Assembly (NCBI GenBank): GCA_949294395.1
Contig: CASFGU010000061.1
Location: 1 to 64,000 of the forward strand
Direction of reading: 5' to 3'
DNA from: an uncultured bacterium
GTDB taxonomy: Bacteria > Cyanobacteriota > Vampirovibrionia > Gastranaerophilales > Gastranaerophilaceae
DNA: 64,000 bases
Under the pieces are notes generated by a model. It was not told the DNA's origin and did no database searches. It saw only the letters and a program-made list of their open reading frames with translations. Below are positions 45,173 to 53,907 of this stretch, piece after piece; positions within the stretch are counted from its first letter, which is position 1, and each line of letters opens with the position of its first letter. Made by a program: the position numbers and the translations under genes.

Positions 45173-46747
45173 ATGGTAGACAAAACAGGAAATGTCCAAC
45201 AAGCTCAAGTGGATGTGCGAAAAACAAAAGTTAAAAAAGAGGAAACAACCTCACCGAGACCTGTTGTTGATATGACGGGAGGGATGAAACCAGTTTCTCA
45301 GAATCCGCTGGATTTTATCGAAGAAATCACAGGCAAAAAACCTATGGACAACCCTCAGATGAAGGCTATGCAGCAGCATTTATACGAAGCTGTTGAAGCT
45401 GAAAATGCCAAAAAGGCACAAATGACACCGGAACAGCGTGCTGCTTATGAGCAAGAACAAGATGAGAAGCTTCTTGCAGGTATCACAGAAAGACGCGAAC
45501 GGGCTGAAAACGAAAGAACAGCTCTCGGCAGATATGTTCAGGGCTGGAAAGATGATTTTGCACCTGTAAGAGATGCTAAAGGCGTTGCCGGAAAAGTTTC
45601 AGCAGCTGCTGGCGCAGTAGTTGACAGAACCCGTCAAGGTTTCGGCTCAATTGACACAGTTATAGGACTTCCGCAGGGTACTACTGAGAAAGTCTGGGCC
45701 GGTGCAGCACTTTGGGCAACAGGAGGTGCCCTTGCTACATCCACAAAGGGGGCTACAGCCTTATCTACTGCAAGAACACTTTTGGCTAATCCGGGAACTA
45801 AAGCTGTAGCAACAGTCGGCGGTCTTGCAGGGTCTGCCGCTCTGGCAAGCTGTTCCGGCGATTTCTTTGATGAAGAATATACAACTATTGTTCAGATACC
45901 GCAAGATACGGTAGTTGATACCAAACCAATAGTTCTTCCTCCGGAAACCCTTACTTATATTGTTCATGATACATTAATAGAAAGAGATACTCTCAGAGAA
46001 TATATAAAAGTTCCGGAATATATACATGAAACAGATACTCTATGGAGAACTGACACTATTGAGCATTATATAGAAGTTCCAAAGGTAGTACATGATACAA
46101 CAACACTTATTATACCTGGTCCGACAGTAGAAGTTCCTGAGGAATGGGAATCTCCTATACCGGATAAACAAAAAGAAATTTTTGACATGCTGGGTATTGA
46201 TATTGATAAGAATGGTAAATTTGTATTATCTACAAGTTATAAAGATGAATATCAAACATCACTTGATATGAGAGTTATAAATGGCGGCAAGTCAGCACGT
46301 GATGGTTCTGTAATCGTTTACGATGAAATTAAGACCGGATGGAATGATAGTGATAATAAGGAAATGCGAGGTTTTATCCTTGGTAAAAATGAAACTTACA
46401 GAAGATACGAGTATTCACTTTCTGATGATGGAAAGAATCTCACAATTGTAAAATTCAAACCGGTATCCAATTTCACTCTTTCAAATGAAGATGGTAAACC
46501 TAACTGGGATGTATTCAAAAATCAGTTAAATGATGCTGACGCCTGGACTTACGACGGTATTATGACACTCTCTATTGAGGATGGAAAGGTAAGAGTTATC
46601 GGTACATCTTCAGGAGGTGACGGTGAACTCAGTAAAGGCGATATTGAAAACAGCGTTATGTACACTAACCCTTATGAAGGGCAGTGGAGATTGACAGACT
46701 GGGATGTTCAAACCGGTGATGATAACTATCATAAAGACGAAGAATAA
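45173..46747 (+). CDS. Putative surface protein with internal lipobox-like segment and DT-rich repeats
   Basis: 524 residues, strong AAAGGAG ribosome site, own terminator. N-terminal 170 residues are charged and helical. A hydrophobic stretch at about 185-232 ends LAGSAALASC, which looks like a lipobox but is internal. Next is a repeat-like stalk with recurring xxDTxxxYIxVP units (about 250-320: IVHDTLIERDTLREYIKVPE, then TDTIEHYIEVPKVVHDT), then a strand-rich C-terminal domain of about 190 residues. No N-terminal signal peptide. Likely cell-surface or secreted by a non-standard route; function unknown. Confidence 0.75.
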   Translation: MVDKTGNVQQAQVDVRKTKVKKEETTSPRPVVDMTGGMKPVSQNPLDFIEEITGKKPMDNPQMKAMQQHLYEAVEAENAKKAQMTPEQRAAYEQEQDEKLLAGITERRERAENERTALGRYVQGWKDDFAPVRDAKGVAGKVSAAAGAVVDRTRQGFGSIDTVIGLPQGTTEKVWAGAALWATGGALATSTKGATALSTARTLLANPGTKAVATVGGLAGSAALASCSGDFFDEEYTTIVQIPQDTVVDTKPIVLPPETLTYIVHDTLIERDTLREYIKVPEYIHETDTLWRTDTIEHYIEVPKVVHDTTTLIIPGPTVEVPEEWESPIPDKQKEIFDMLGIDIDKNGKFVLSTSYKDEYQTSLDMRVINGGKSARDGSVIVYDEIKTGWNDSDNKEMRGFILGKNETYRRYEYSLSDDGKNLTIVKFKPVSNFTLSNEDGKPNWDVFKNQLNDADAWTYDGIMTLSIEDGKVRVIGTSSGGDGELSKGDIENSVMYTNPYEGQWRLTDWDVQTGDDNYHKDEE

Positions 46748-46770
46748 GCTTACTTCACATTTTTATATAA

Positions 46771-46796
46771 AGCAGGTCTGTTAAGGCCTGCTTTTT
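46771..46796 (+). terminator. Terminator of the surface-protein gene
   Basis: AGCAGGTC-TGTTAA-GGCCTGCT followed by TTTTTT. Confidence 0.85.
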
Positions 46797-46849
46797 TGTT
46801 AGCAGGATTATATGGTAATGAGTTTTTGTAAGACGTTAGGACGGTGCAA

Positions 46850-47165
46850 CAAAAAAGTGAAGGGTGAAGGGTTCAACAATGCCCTCTCTCTTTATGAGAG
46901 GGCAGAATTTGTTAATGAGTGATAGCAAATTTACAAATTAGGGAGAGGGTAAACCCTCCGGCGCATTTGCGCCACCTCCCTTAAAAAGGGAGGTCTTGTT
47001 TAACGGGTGAATGGATAAAAAGGTTTAATGGTTTATTTTTTACCCTTCATCGAAATTAGAGATTCGTTACCTCTCTCAAAACTATACTTAATAGTAACGT
47101 AGTAACGTAGGTCGGATTTACCAATCCGACAAAATTTTACACCTTTCACACTTTCACCATTATCC
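46850..47165. repeat. Mosaic repeat cluster
   Basis: GTGAAGG tract, CCCTCTCTCTTTATGAGAGGG, GATAGCAAATTTACAAATTA module, GGGAGAGGGT, the CCCTCCGGCGCATTTGCGCC hairpin with CTCCCTT, GTTTAACGGGTGAATGG tract, GTCGGATTTACCAATCCGAC. On the minus strand one hairpin carries GGGAGG and an ATG (46966) opening an 11-codon frame MRRRVYPLPNL. No gene. Confidence 0.8.
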
Positions 47166-47250
47166 CCTATCGTCTTTTAATATTATTTAAAAATTTCTCC
47201 TCATTTAATAATTTCGTGGTATAGTTTATTTATTGAATAAGGAGGTTAGT

Positions 47251-48165
47251 ATGTCAGAGTTTTATTACTTGAACGGCAAATTTGTAGAAGCTGAAAAAGC
47301 GGTTATTCCTGTAAGAACACACGCTTTTTTGTACGGTACAGCCGTTTTTGAGGGTATTAGAGCATACTGGAATGAGGAAGAAAAACAACTTTATGCTTTC
47401 AGAGTTCCGGAGCACTACGAAAGGCTTCAGCGAAGCGCAAAAATCATGTTTATGGAAAGCCCTCACTCTGTCGATGAATATTGCGACATTACAATAAAAT
47501 TGTTAAATAAGAATAATTACAGACAGGATGCCTATATCCGTCCTACACTTTACAAATCAGCGCAAAAAGTAGGCCCGGGGCTTTATGATAATGAAGATTC
47601 GTTTATGATTGTTACCAACAAAATGGGCGATTATATTGATACTTCAAAAGGTTTGAAGGTTTGCGTGTCAAGCTGGAGAAGAAACAGCGACAATGCTATT
47701 CCTCCGCGTGCAAAGGTCGCAGGTGCTTACGCAAACGCGGCACTGATTAAAACAGATGCACACAATGCAGGTTTTGACGATGCTGTGGTTCTTGATGAAG
47801 CCGGACAGGTTACAGAAGGCTCTGCAATGAACCTTTTCCTCGTAGAAAACGGAAAACTAATTACTACAGCTAAAACAGATAATATTCTTGTCGGTGTTAC
47901 AAGAAATACTATTATCGAAATTGCAAGGGATGTTCTCGGTATTGAAACTGAAGAAAGAGCCATTGACAGAACCGAACTTTATATTGCTGATGAAGCCTTC
48001 TACTGCGGTACTGGCGCTCAGATTAGCCCTATCACAAGTATTGATAACAGAATTCTCGGCGACGGTAAAGTCGGCCCTGTATCTAAAGACCTTCAAAAAC
48101 TTTACTTTGACATTGTTAAAGGGAAAGTTCCTAAATATAAGCACTGGTGTATGCCGGTTTACTAA
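47251..48165 (+). CDS. ilvE: Branched-chain amino acid aminotransferase
   Basis: PLP fold-type IV transaminase for Val/Leu/Ile. LNGKFVEAEKAVIPVRTHAF, YGTAVFEGIRAY, Schiff-base Lys in RAKVAGAYANAALIK, VVLDEAGQVTEGSAMNLFLV and ISPITSIDNR. The start ATG follows AAGGAGG at 6 nt; the longer frame is not needed. Length 304 is normal. A hairpin follows before mlaE, so read-through is partial at most. Confidence 0.95.
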   Translation: MSEFYYLNGKFVEAEKAVIPVRTHAFLYGTAVFEGIRAYWNEEEKQLYAFRVPEHYERLQRSAKIMFMESPHSVDEYCDITIKLLNKNNYRQDAYIRPTLYKSAQKVGPGLYDNEDSFMIVTNKMGDYIDTSKGLKVCVSSWRRNSDNAIPPRAKVAGAYANAALIKTDAHNAGFDDAVVLDEAGQVTEGSAMNLFLVENGKLITTAKTDNILVGVTRNTIIEIARDVLGIETEERAIDRTELYIADEAFYCGTGAQISPITSIDNRILGDGKVGPVSKDLQKLYFDIVKGKVPKYKHWCMPVY

Positions 48166-48173
48166 TACATGTT

Positions 48174-48210
48174 TGCACCCTCTGAATTGTGTTTGGAGGG
48201 TGCATATTTT
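48174..48210 (+). terminator. Hairpin between ilvE and mlaE, weak terminator
   Basis: TGCACCCTC, 13-nt loop, GAGGGTGCA, then TATTTT. The mlaE start lies only about 20 nt beyond, so this may attenuate and not fully stop transcription. Confidence 0.55.
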
Positions 48211-48229
48211 GAAATTATAAGGGTGCGGT

Positions 48230-48964
48230 TTGATAAGCTTTCTCGGATTGTGTGTTCAAAACTTAATAAAGAGCCTTAAGTATCTGTTCAAAGGGCAGGT
48301 AAGATTTTCATCTGTTATTGCTCAGGCTGCATCAATAAGTTATGATTCTCTGCCGATTTCATTGATTATTGCGTTTATTGCAGCTGCTGTTATCACAATT
48401 CAGGTTGCAAAGCAGTTTTTGATGAGCGGGGCAGAAGCTTATATCGGCGGTACAATTACAATAGTTATGATAAGAGAGATTGCTCCGGGGTTTGTCGCGT
48501 TAGCAATCGGCGCAAGGGCAGGAACAGCGATTTCCGCTGAAATTGCCAATATGCAGGTAACCTCTCAGGTGGATGCCATAAAAACTTTGAAAGTGGATCC
48601 TGTAGGGTACTATTTTACACCGCGCTTAATAGCAGGCGCTGTAACTGTGCCTATGGTAGTGCTTCTTGCAGAGTTTGTCGGAATTGCCGGCGGTATGCTT
48701 GTTGCAAATCTTACTATAAATCTTCATCCTGAAAGATACTGGTATTCCGTCTGGGCATGGCTTGCAGCAAAAGATATTTATATCAGTCTTTTGAAAGCCG
48801 CGGTTTTTGGAATGCTTATTGCGCTTGTCTGTGCAACGCAGGGTTACGAAACAAAAGGCGGCGCCAAGGAAGTCGGTACTTCTACCACTCAGGCAGCAAT
48901 CCTTTCTACTGTTTATATGCTTTTTGCCGATTTTATAATAAATTTAATATTTTATATTGCATGA
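48230..48964 (+). CDS. mlaE: MlaE-family ABC transporter permease
   Basis: DUF140/MlaE permease of the phospholipid or lipid transport system between inner and outer membranes. Five to six helices; the family block IREIAPGFVALAIGARAGTAISAEIANMQVTSQVDAIKTL is clear. Starts at TTG. The ATPase (MlaF) and MCE-protein (MlaD) genes are not adjacent, as in cyanobacteria, where Mla parts are scattered. Supports a diderm cell envelope. Confidence 0.9.
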   Translation: MISFLGLCVQNLIKSLKYLFKGQVRFSSVIAQAASISYDSLPISLIIAFIAAAVITIQVAKQFLMSGAEAYIGGTITIVMIREIAPGFVALAIGARAGTAISAEIANMQVTSQVDAIKTLKVDPVGYYFTPRLIAGAVTVPMVVLLAEFVGIAGGMLVANLTINLHPERYWYSVWAWLAAKDIYISLLKAAVFGMLIALVCATQGYETKGGAKEVGTSTTQAAILSTVYMLFADFIINLIFYIA

Positions 48965-48969
48965 TTTTA

Positions 48970-49260
48970 TTAAGGGGTGTCAGATATGTCCTCTATTATT
49001 GACCAGTTTTCCGGCAACTCTTTATATATCATCTGCAGCAGGTTTTCCGGCTTTAGGTAGAAAGCTTCTGCAATTTTGCAAAACGTTGTAATCTGCGGGT
49101 CAAGTTTGCCGTTTTCAGCCAGAAGCAGCGTTGTTTTAGACATATTGATTTCATAAGCAATTGAGCGGGCGGAGCGTTTGCTCTCTGTGTGTAATTTCGC
49201 GAGGACTCTTCCGAACGCCTGTATAAATTCTTTATTCTTATCTTTCTGTAAGGCTTGCAT
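48970..49260 (-). CDS. XRE-family HTH transcriptional regulator
   Basis: 96-residue single-domain DNA-binding protein; HTH at about residues 27-62 (SARSIAYEINMSKTTLLLAENGKLDPQITTFCKIAEAF) and a short C-terminal tail (YLKPENLLQMIYKELPENW). Transcribed away from pilin C, with a 30-bp perfect palindrome between the two, which is its probable operator. Autoregulation and control of pilin C are inferred from position. Its end abuts convergent mlaE. Confidence 0.88.
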   Translation of the reverse strand: MQALQKDKNKEFIQAFGRVLAKLHTESKRSARSIAYEINMSKTTLLLAENGKLDPQITTFCKIAEAFYLKPENLLQMIYKELPENWSIIEDISDTP

Positions 49261-49284
49261 ATTTTCATGATATAGGTTATTATG

Positions 49285-49314
49285 TATATATGGACATAAT
49301 TATGTCCATATATA
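49285..49314. promoter_or_regulatory. 30-bp perfect palindrome, probable XRE operator
   Basis: Perfect dyad centred between 49299 and 49300, core TGGACATAATTATGTCCA extended by TATATA on both sides. It lies 24 bp from the XRE start codon and 21 bp from the pilin C start, so a bound dimer would block both promoters. Confidence 0.7.
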
Positions 49315-49335
49315 AGAAAGCGAGGTTTGAGGATT

Positions 49336-50103
49336 ATGAATAGGCGGGAAAAGGAAGGAACAGTGCAGAAAATTTTTCAACAAGCTTGTCATAAACCTGC
49401 GTTTACTCTGGCAGAGGTATTGATAACTCTTGGAATTATCGGAGTTGTCGCAGCTTTGACTATCCCGAATGTTACCTCTCACTATCGTAAAAAAGTTGCT
49501 GAAACCCGCCTTGCTAAATTTTATACGGTTATGAATCAGGCAGTTCAGATGTCGGAAAAAGACAACGGGCCAAAAGAATACTGGGAAAAACTCGGGGCAG
49601 GATACGATAAGAATGACGAAGAAACCAAGGAAGAAGATAAAGGGTTAATGCCAGAAGTATGGTTTAATAAATATTTAAAGCCGTATATAAAATATACAAA
49701 TTTAAAGATAAACGGTGTAACTAATAAGGTAATGGTATATTTTGCAGACGGAAGTTTATGTGTTCTTGGTGGCGGAAGCTTCCAATTCTGGCCTGAGGCA
49801 GGAAATTTTGTGGATTACAGGTTTGATGAAGATAGTGCTGCTTTTAAAAATAATGCGGAGATTTCGGGCATAAAGTATTTTACATTCCATTTTAATCCAT
49901 ATACGGATTCAGAGGATAATAAGTATCATTATAAAAAAGGGGTGGAGCCGTATAAAAACCACTGGGACGGAACAGTTGAGATGTTAAAAGAAAGTAGTTC
50001 AATCGGGTGCAGGAAAGAAGTATCAAACGAAAGAGCATACTGTGCAGCTTTAATCCAGCAAAACGGTTGGAAAATTCCTGACGATTACCCGCTGAAATTC
50101 TAA
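49336..50103 (+). CDS. Type IV pilin-like protein (pilin C)
   Basis: Prepilin-type protein with an ordinary 22-residue leader (MNRREKEGTVQKIF..., cut KPA|F) followed by FTLAEVLITLGIIGVVAALT. The mature part matches pilin A almost exactly for the first 60 residues and in the C-terminal Cys-loop region (CRKEVSNERAYC, then ALIQQNGWKIPDDYPLKF), but differs in the central, probably surface-exposed part. Unlike pilins A and B it carries no repeat in the leader. GAGG lies upstream of the ATG; a TTG three codons earlier is an alternative. Probably controlled by the divergent XRE protein. Confidence 0.9.
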   Translation: MNRREKEGTVQKIFQQACHKPAFTLAEVLITLGIIGVVAALTIPNVTSHYRKKVAETRLAKFYTVMNQAVQMSEKDNGPKEYWEKLGAGYDKNDEETKEEDKGLMPEVWFNKYLKPYIKYTNLKINGVTNKVMVYFADGSLCVLGGGSFQFWPEAGNFVDYRFDEDSAAFKNNAEISGIKYFTFHFNPYTDSEDNKYHYKKGVEPYKNHWDGTVEMLKESSSIGCRKEVSNERAYCAALIQQNGWKIPDDYPLKF

Positions 50104-50194
50104 GGCTGTATTTTCCAGCCGTTCAACCCAGACGGACATTGTATAAAATCTTGCCAGCCCTGTAAACATGGTAAAGCCGGACTGAACCGGTGGA

Positions 50195-50250
50195 AAATTC
50201 CAGAGGATACCGTTCACCGTTCACCGTTCACTGTTCACTGTTCACTGTTG
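50195..50250. repeat. Heptamer tandem repeat
   Basis: Five consecutive 7-mers GTTCACC/GTTCACT (about 50214-50248) between pilin C and the convergent ATPase gene. The preceding segment (50130-50190) resembles the sequence after pilin A, showing that the downstream flank was duplicated with the gene. Confidence 0.75.
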
Positions 50251-50259
50251 TAGCCTGCT

Positions 50260-51648
50260 CTATGCAATGTATTTCTGCACTGTCGCCCTGTCGAAAACTT
50301 CGATACTCTCTGCAGAATGAATAAATATCATGCAGGAGATAAGCGATTTGAGGGTTTCAAAATCCGAAAATGCCATTTTGTTGCGCAAATCTTCCATATT
50401 ATTTGCAAGAAATTCCATGATAATTGTTTTGTTATCATATACAAGGCTTGAAAAATAGTCAAAAATTTCTCTGGTTTTAACCCCCTCAAGATAAATTATG
50501 TCAGGTGACTGAAACTCAATAAATCTGGAGGCTTTGTCCATATTAAAGCTTATGTTTTCATTCAATTCGCACTGGTTAACCCCTTGAAGATGATATTTAG
50601 CAATACTTTCAAGCGTCATAATATTTTTATTTTTGTTTTTAGAAGCACATTCCTGCAAAATTGAATAGATTATATGGGTTTTTCCGCTCAACGGGGAACC
50701 GCAAACAAGGATTATTCCTGCCTCAACCAGCGCATTATTTATAATCTTAAGCTGCTTTTCTGATTTTATAATTTCTTTGAGGCTTTTAGGCGGTTTGTAA
50801 ATTTTAAGGAAAACCCTTTCACCCATAATTGTCGGAAATGTGGAAATGCTTGTTGTAACAGGCATTTCGTCAACTTTAAAACTCAATTTCCCCAGCTGCG
50901 GCACCTCTGAAACAGAAGGGTCAAGTTCCGCAAGAATTTTTAACTTTGCAATAAAAGAGGCGGTTAAAACTTTCGGGATAATCCCTTTATTAAAAAGTTC
51001 GCCTTCTTTTTTGAAGTTTACACAAAGCCCCTCATCATCCTGCTGGAATGTTATTTCATGAACTTTTTCCAGAATTGCCTGTTTCAGGATTGCACGGATA
51101 ATTTTCTGGATGTGGTTATCGCTCAAATCCTCACTGTGAAGTTCATCTCTCCAGTCAAATCCCATATATTCACTGCCGGTGTAGATTTCTCCGACAGTTG
51201 AAGAATTACGGTAACATTCGTCAATCTTTTTGAGAATGCTTGTTTCAGAAGCGATAACGGGTTCGATAGAACAGGCCGCAGATTCAACAACTCTGTCTAT
51301 TGCAAAAAGATCAAGCGGATCTGCCATTGCAACTGTCAGCGTATCTTCTATCTTAAAAAGAGGTATGATCCGGTATCTTCTGGCGTCGGATGAACTAATG
51401 TATTTAAGGCAGTTTGTGTCAAGTGTATAATCTTCAAGATTGACAGACGGAATATGCAGTTTTGATTCCAGAAATTTGATAAGGGTATCTTCTGTGAGTG
51501 TTCCTGAATTAATAAGCGCCTGACCTATGTTAATATTCTGGGCGCCTGCGATTTCTTCCGCCTGTTCAATTGTTTCATACGGAACAAGACCGGCTCTAAC
51601 AAGATCGTATTTGAGTTTTTCTAAAGTTTTATTGGTAATTGTTTCCAT
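50260..51648 (-). CDS. GspE/PilB-like ATPase with MshEN-type N-terminus, divergent
   Basis: 462 residues. The N-terminal part (about 10-70, including IGQALINSGTLTEDTLIKFLESKL) resembles the MshEN/GSPII_E_N domain, which in some ATPases binds c-di-GMP. The C-terminal ATPase has P-loop GSPLSGKT (317-324), TLESIAKYHLQGVNQ and SPDIIYLEGVKT (381-392), where canonical PilB has PDIIMVGEIRD. The tetracysteine zinc motif of PilB/GspE is missing and the C-terminus is short. Probably a regulatory or altered secretion ATPase. Its start is 2 nt from the response regulator stop. Confidence 0.8.
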   Translation of the reverse strand: METITNKTLEKLKYDLVRAGLVPYETIEQAEEIAGAQNINIGQALINSGTLTEDTLIKFLESKLHIPSVNLEDYTLDTNCLKYISSSDARRYRIIPLFKIEDTLTVAMADPLDLFAIDRVVESAACSIEPVIASETSILKKIDECYRNSSTVGEIYTGSEYMGFDWRDELHSEDLSDNHIQKIIRAILKQAILEKVHEITFQQDDEGLCVNFKKEGELFNKGIIPKVLTASFIAKLKILAELDPSVSEVPQLGKLSFKVDEMPVTTSISTFPTIMGERVFLKIYKPPKSLKEIIKSEKQLKIINNALVEAGIILVCGSPLSGKTHIIYSILQECASKNKNKNIMTLESIAKYHLQGVNQCELNENISFNMDKASRFIEFQSPDIIYLEGVKTREIFDYFSSLVYDNKTIIMEFLANNMEDLRNKMAFSDFETLKSLISCMIFIHSAESIEVFDRATVQKYIA

Positions 51649-51650
51649 TT

Positions 51651-52019
51651 TTATTCCTGTTTCAAATACTGATTAACTTTTTCTACAACAGTATCAAGTT
51701 CAAAGGGTTTTGTAATATATTCATCAGCTCCGGTTTCTTCGCCGATAATTTTATCTTCTTCCTGCGAGCGTGCAGTAATCATAAGTATCGGAATATTCTG
51801 ATACTTTTTATCATATTTTAAAAGTCTGCTGATTTTGTAGCCGTTAATTTTTGGCATCATAACATCAAGAATTATCAAGTCCGGCATAAGCTCTTTTGCC
51901 AGTTTAAGTCCGTCCTCGCCGTTGTATGCGCAATAGCAGGTGTAATCAGCGGTTTCGAGTACAAATTTTAAGCTTTCTACAATATCCTGTTCATCATCCA
52001 CAATGAGAATCTTTTTCAT
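51651..52019 (-). CDS. Single-domain response regulator (CheY/PilH-like)
   Basis: 122-residue receiver with KKILIVDDEQDIVES, the phospho-acceptor Asp in LIILDVMMPKING and conserved Thr and Lys in MITARS and TKPFE. No output domain, so it probably acts by protein contact, for example on the ATPase encoded next on the same transcript. The ATG after GGGGAAAGT was chosen. Divergent from the histidine kinase gene, its probable partner. Confidence 0.93.
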   Translation of the reverse strand: MKKILIVDDEQDIVESLKFVLETADYTCYCAYNGEDGLKLAKELMPDLIILDVMMPKINGYKISRLLKYDKKYQNIPILMITARSQEEDKIIGEETGADEYITKPFELDTVVEKVNQYLKQE

Positions 52020-52194
52020 ACTTTCCCCTAGTCTTAAATAAAACAAACATTTATCGGTAATTTCATTATATCATGCAGAAAAGTATCTTGCAAGGCGATG
52101 AGGCGATAAGCGTAGAACTGATTTACTAATAATACGTCTTAACGACATTTCTTAACAATTTGCCATCCGCGGTATTACTGCTAACATTGTTATT

Positions 52195-53907
52195 ATGATA
52201 AGGATTTTGTTTGTATCTTCCAGAACGGAAAAAATTAATCAGTATATCTCGATTTTAAATGGCAGCAAATTTAAGCTTGCCGCTCCGGCAGACGAGTCTC
52301 ATATTTTTGATACAGTAAGCATTGCCGCTCCGGATATTGTTATTCTTGATACACTCAGCTCAGGGTTTAACTTTAAAAACATTGTTAAAAAGCTGAAGCC
52401 TTATACGGAACACTCTGTTATTCTTCTCCTTACGGGTAATGATTTTAATGACAGAGAGTTAATCAAATCCGCAAATGCTTTCCTGCAGGATGATTTCTCT
52501 GACGAAATGATTTTAAATACTATAAATATGAACCTCCGGACACGGGAATCGCTTGAAAGACTTTCTAACACAAACAAAGACCTTGCAGACAGCCTTTACC
52601 GCCTGAATGCACTCTACAGCACAAGTTCACAGTTCGCTGGAACACTTGATAAGAAAAAACTTATTAATTTTATGATAGAAGGCATTGATAAAGCTTTGAG
52701 TTTTTCACTCATCTGTACTCTGTCTTTCTGTACAGAAGATGAACCTGTTTTGCTTATAAATTCATTGTATGAACTTTCAGACGAAATCTTAAGCGCGCTT
52801 AAGCTCAGAACAGTCTATCATTATAAAGCACTGTTTGAAGGTAAAACCCTACCTTGTGAACTGGACATAAATAATTTAAAAGTCATAAAGCACATTAAAT
52901 ATCCTGCAAACCGGTTTACGTTCACACTTTTTCAGTATGACAACATGTTTGCACCGGTAAGCCTAGGCGATAACTTTTTCGGCTGTGTGGAAATTTTTAA
53001 AGATGCGCCGTTTTCTGCAGAAGATGCAACCTGCTTTCAGACTATTGCTCGGCAGGTTACGCTGCCTTTAAAAAGCGCAACGCTTTATCAGGAAATTAAG
53101 GAAACAAACCTTAAGCTTGAAAAACTGGAACGGCTTAAATCGGAATTTATCTCAATAGTTTCGCATGAACTGAGAACTCCGCTTACATCCATTAAAAACT
53201 CGCTGGATATTTTATTAAGCGGACGATGCGGAGAGGTTACTGAAGCTTCAGACAAATTCCTCTCAATGGCAAAACGCAACGTACAGAGGCTCTCCGGAAT
53301 TATAAATGACCTTCTTGACCTTTCAAAAATCGAAGCCGGCAAAATGGATTTTCATTTCAAAAATATCAATATAAATTCTGTTATTGAATATGTAAAATCT
53401 GCACTCTCGGTTGTTGCTAAAGAAAAGGGGCTTAGCTTACTAACAGAAGAATGCGAAAATCTGCCAGAGATTTATGCTGACTCCCAGAGGCTAGAACAGG
53501 TGCTCACAAACCTTGTGTCAAACGCCATAAAATTTACACCGGAAGGTCGGAGTATTACAATAAAATCAAGACTTATGAACGCCGGAGATTTGATATACAA
53601 TGAATGTTTCGCAGATATAATGAAAAACCTTGAAGGCGACTGCGTAGTTGTATCAGTTCAGGATGAGGGCATTGGAATTGCGGAAAAAGATCTTCTGCAC
53701 GTATTTGACAAATTTGCCCAGATAGAGAACTCGCTTTCCCGCAAAGTCGGCGGCTCGGGGCTTGGACTTCCTATTGCAAAACAGCTTCTGGAAGCTCATA
53801 ACGGCGCCATCTGGTGCGACAGCGAACCTGATTGCGGCTCAACTTTCTATTTTGCAATACCGGTTGAAAAGGTGCTCACTCCGGCGGGAACGATGTTAGG
53901 ACGTTAA
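52195..53907 (+). CDS. Sensor histidine kinase with receiver-like N-terminus and GAF-type domain
   Basis: 570 residues. Residues 1-115 fold like a receiver (IRILFVSSRTEKINQYI, with a possible Asp in IVILDTLS) but lack the DD pair, so probably a pseudo-receiver. A GAF-like sensor follows at about 130-290, then the HisKA domain with SHELRTPLTSI (His324) and the ATPase boxes LTNLVSNAIKFTPEG, VQDEGIGIAE and GGSGLGLPIAKQL. No membrane helices, so a cytosolic kinase. Divergently transcribed from the response regulator; cognate pairing is inferred. Confidence 0.9.
   Translation: MIRILFVSSRTEKINQYISILNGSKFKLAAPADESHIFDTVSIAAPDIVILDTLSSGFNFKNIVKKLKPYTEHSVILLLTGNDFNDRELIKSANAFLQDDFSDEMILNTINMNLRTRESLERLSNTNKDLADSLYRLNALYSTSSQFAGTLDKKKLINFMIEGIDKALSFSLICTLSFCTEDEPVLLINSLYELSDEILSALKLRTVYHYKALFEGKTLPCELDINNLKVIKHIKYPANRFTFTLFQYDNMFAPVSLGDNFFGCVEIFKDAPFSAEDATCFQTIARQVTLPLKSATLYQEIKETNLKLEKLERLKSEFISIVSHELRTPLTSIKNSLDILLSGRCGEVTEASDKFLSMAKRNVQRLSGIINDLLDLSKIEAGKMDFHFKNININSVIEYVKSALSVVAKEKGLSLLTEECENLPEIYADSQRLEQVLTNLVSNAIKFTPEGRSITIKSRLMNAGDLIYNECFADIMKNLEGDCVVVSVQDEGIGIAEKDLLHVFDKFAQIENSLSRKVGGSGLGLPIAKQLLEAHNGAIWCDSEPDCGSTFYFAIPVEKVLTPAGTMLGR

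Noticed and set aside
48970-49314. XRE regulator plus small partner as a toxin-antitoxin pair
   Set aside because: No second small gene on the same transcript; the neighbours are mlaE (convergent) and a pilin (divergent).
50195-50250. GTTCACC repeats as plasmid-type iterons
   Set aside because: Only five short units, no replication initiator gene nearby, and same motif family as the dispersed repeats.
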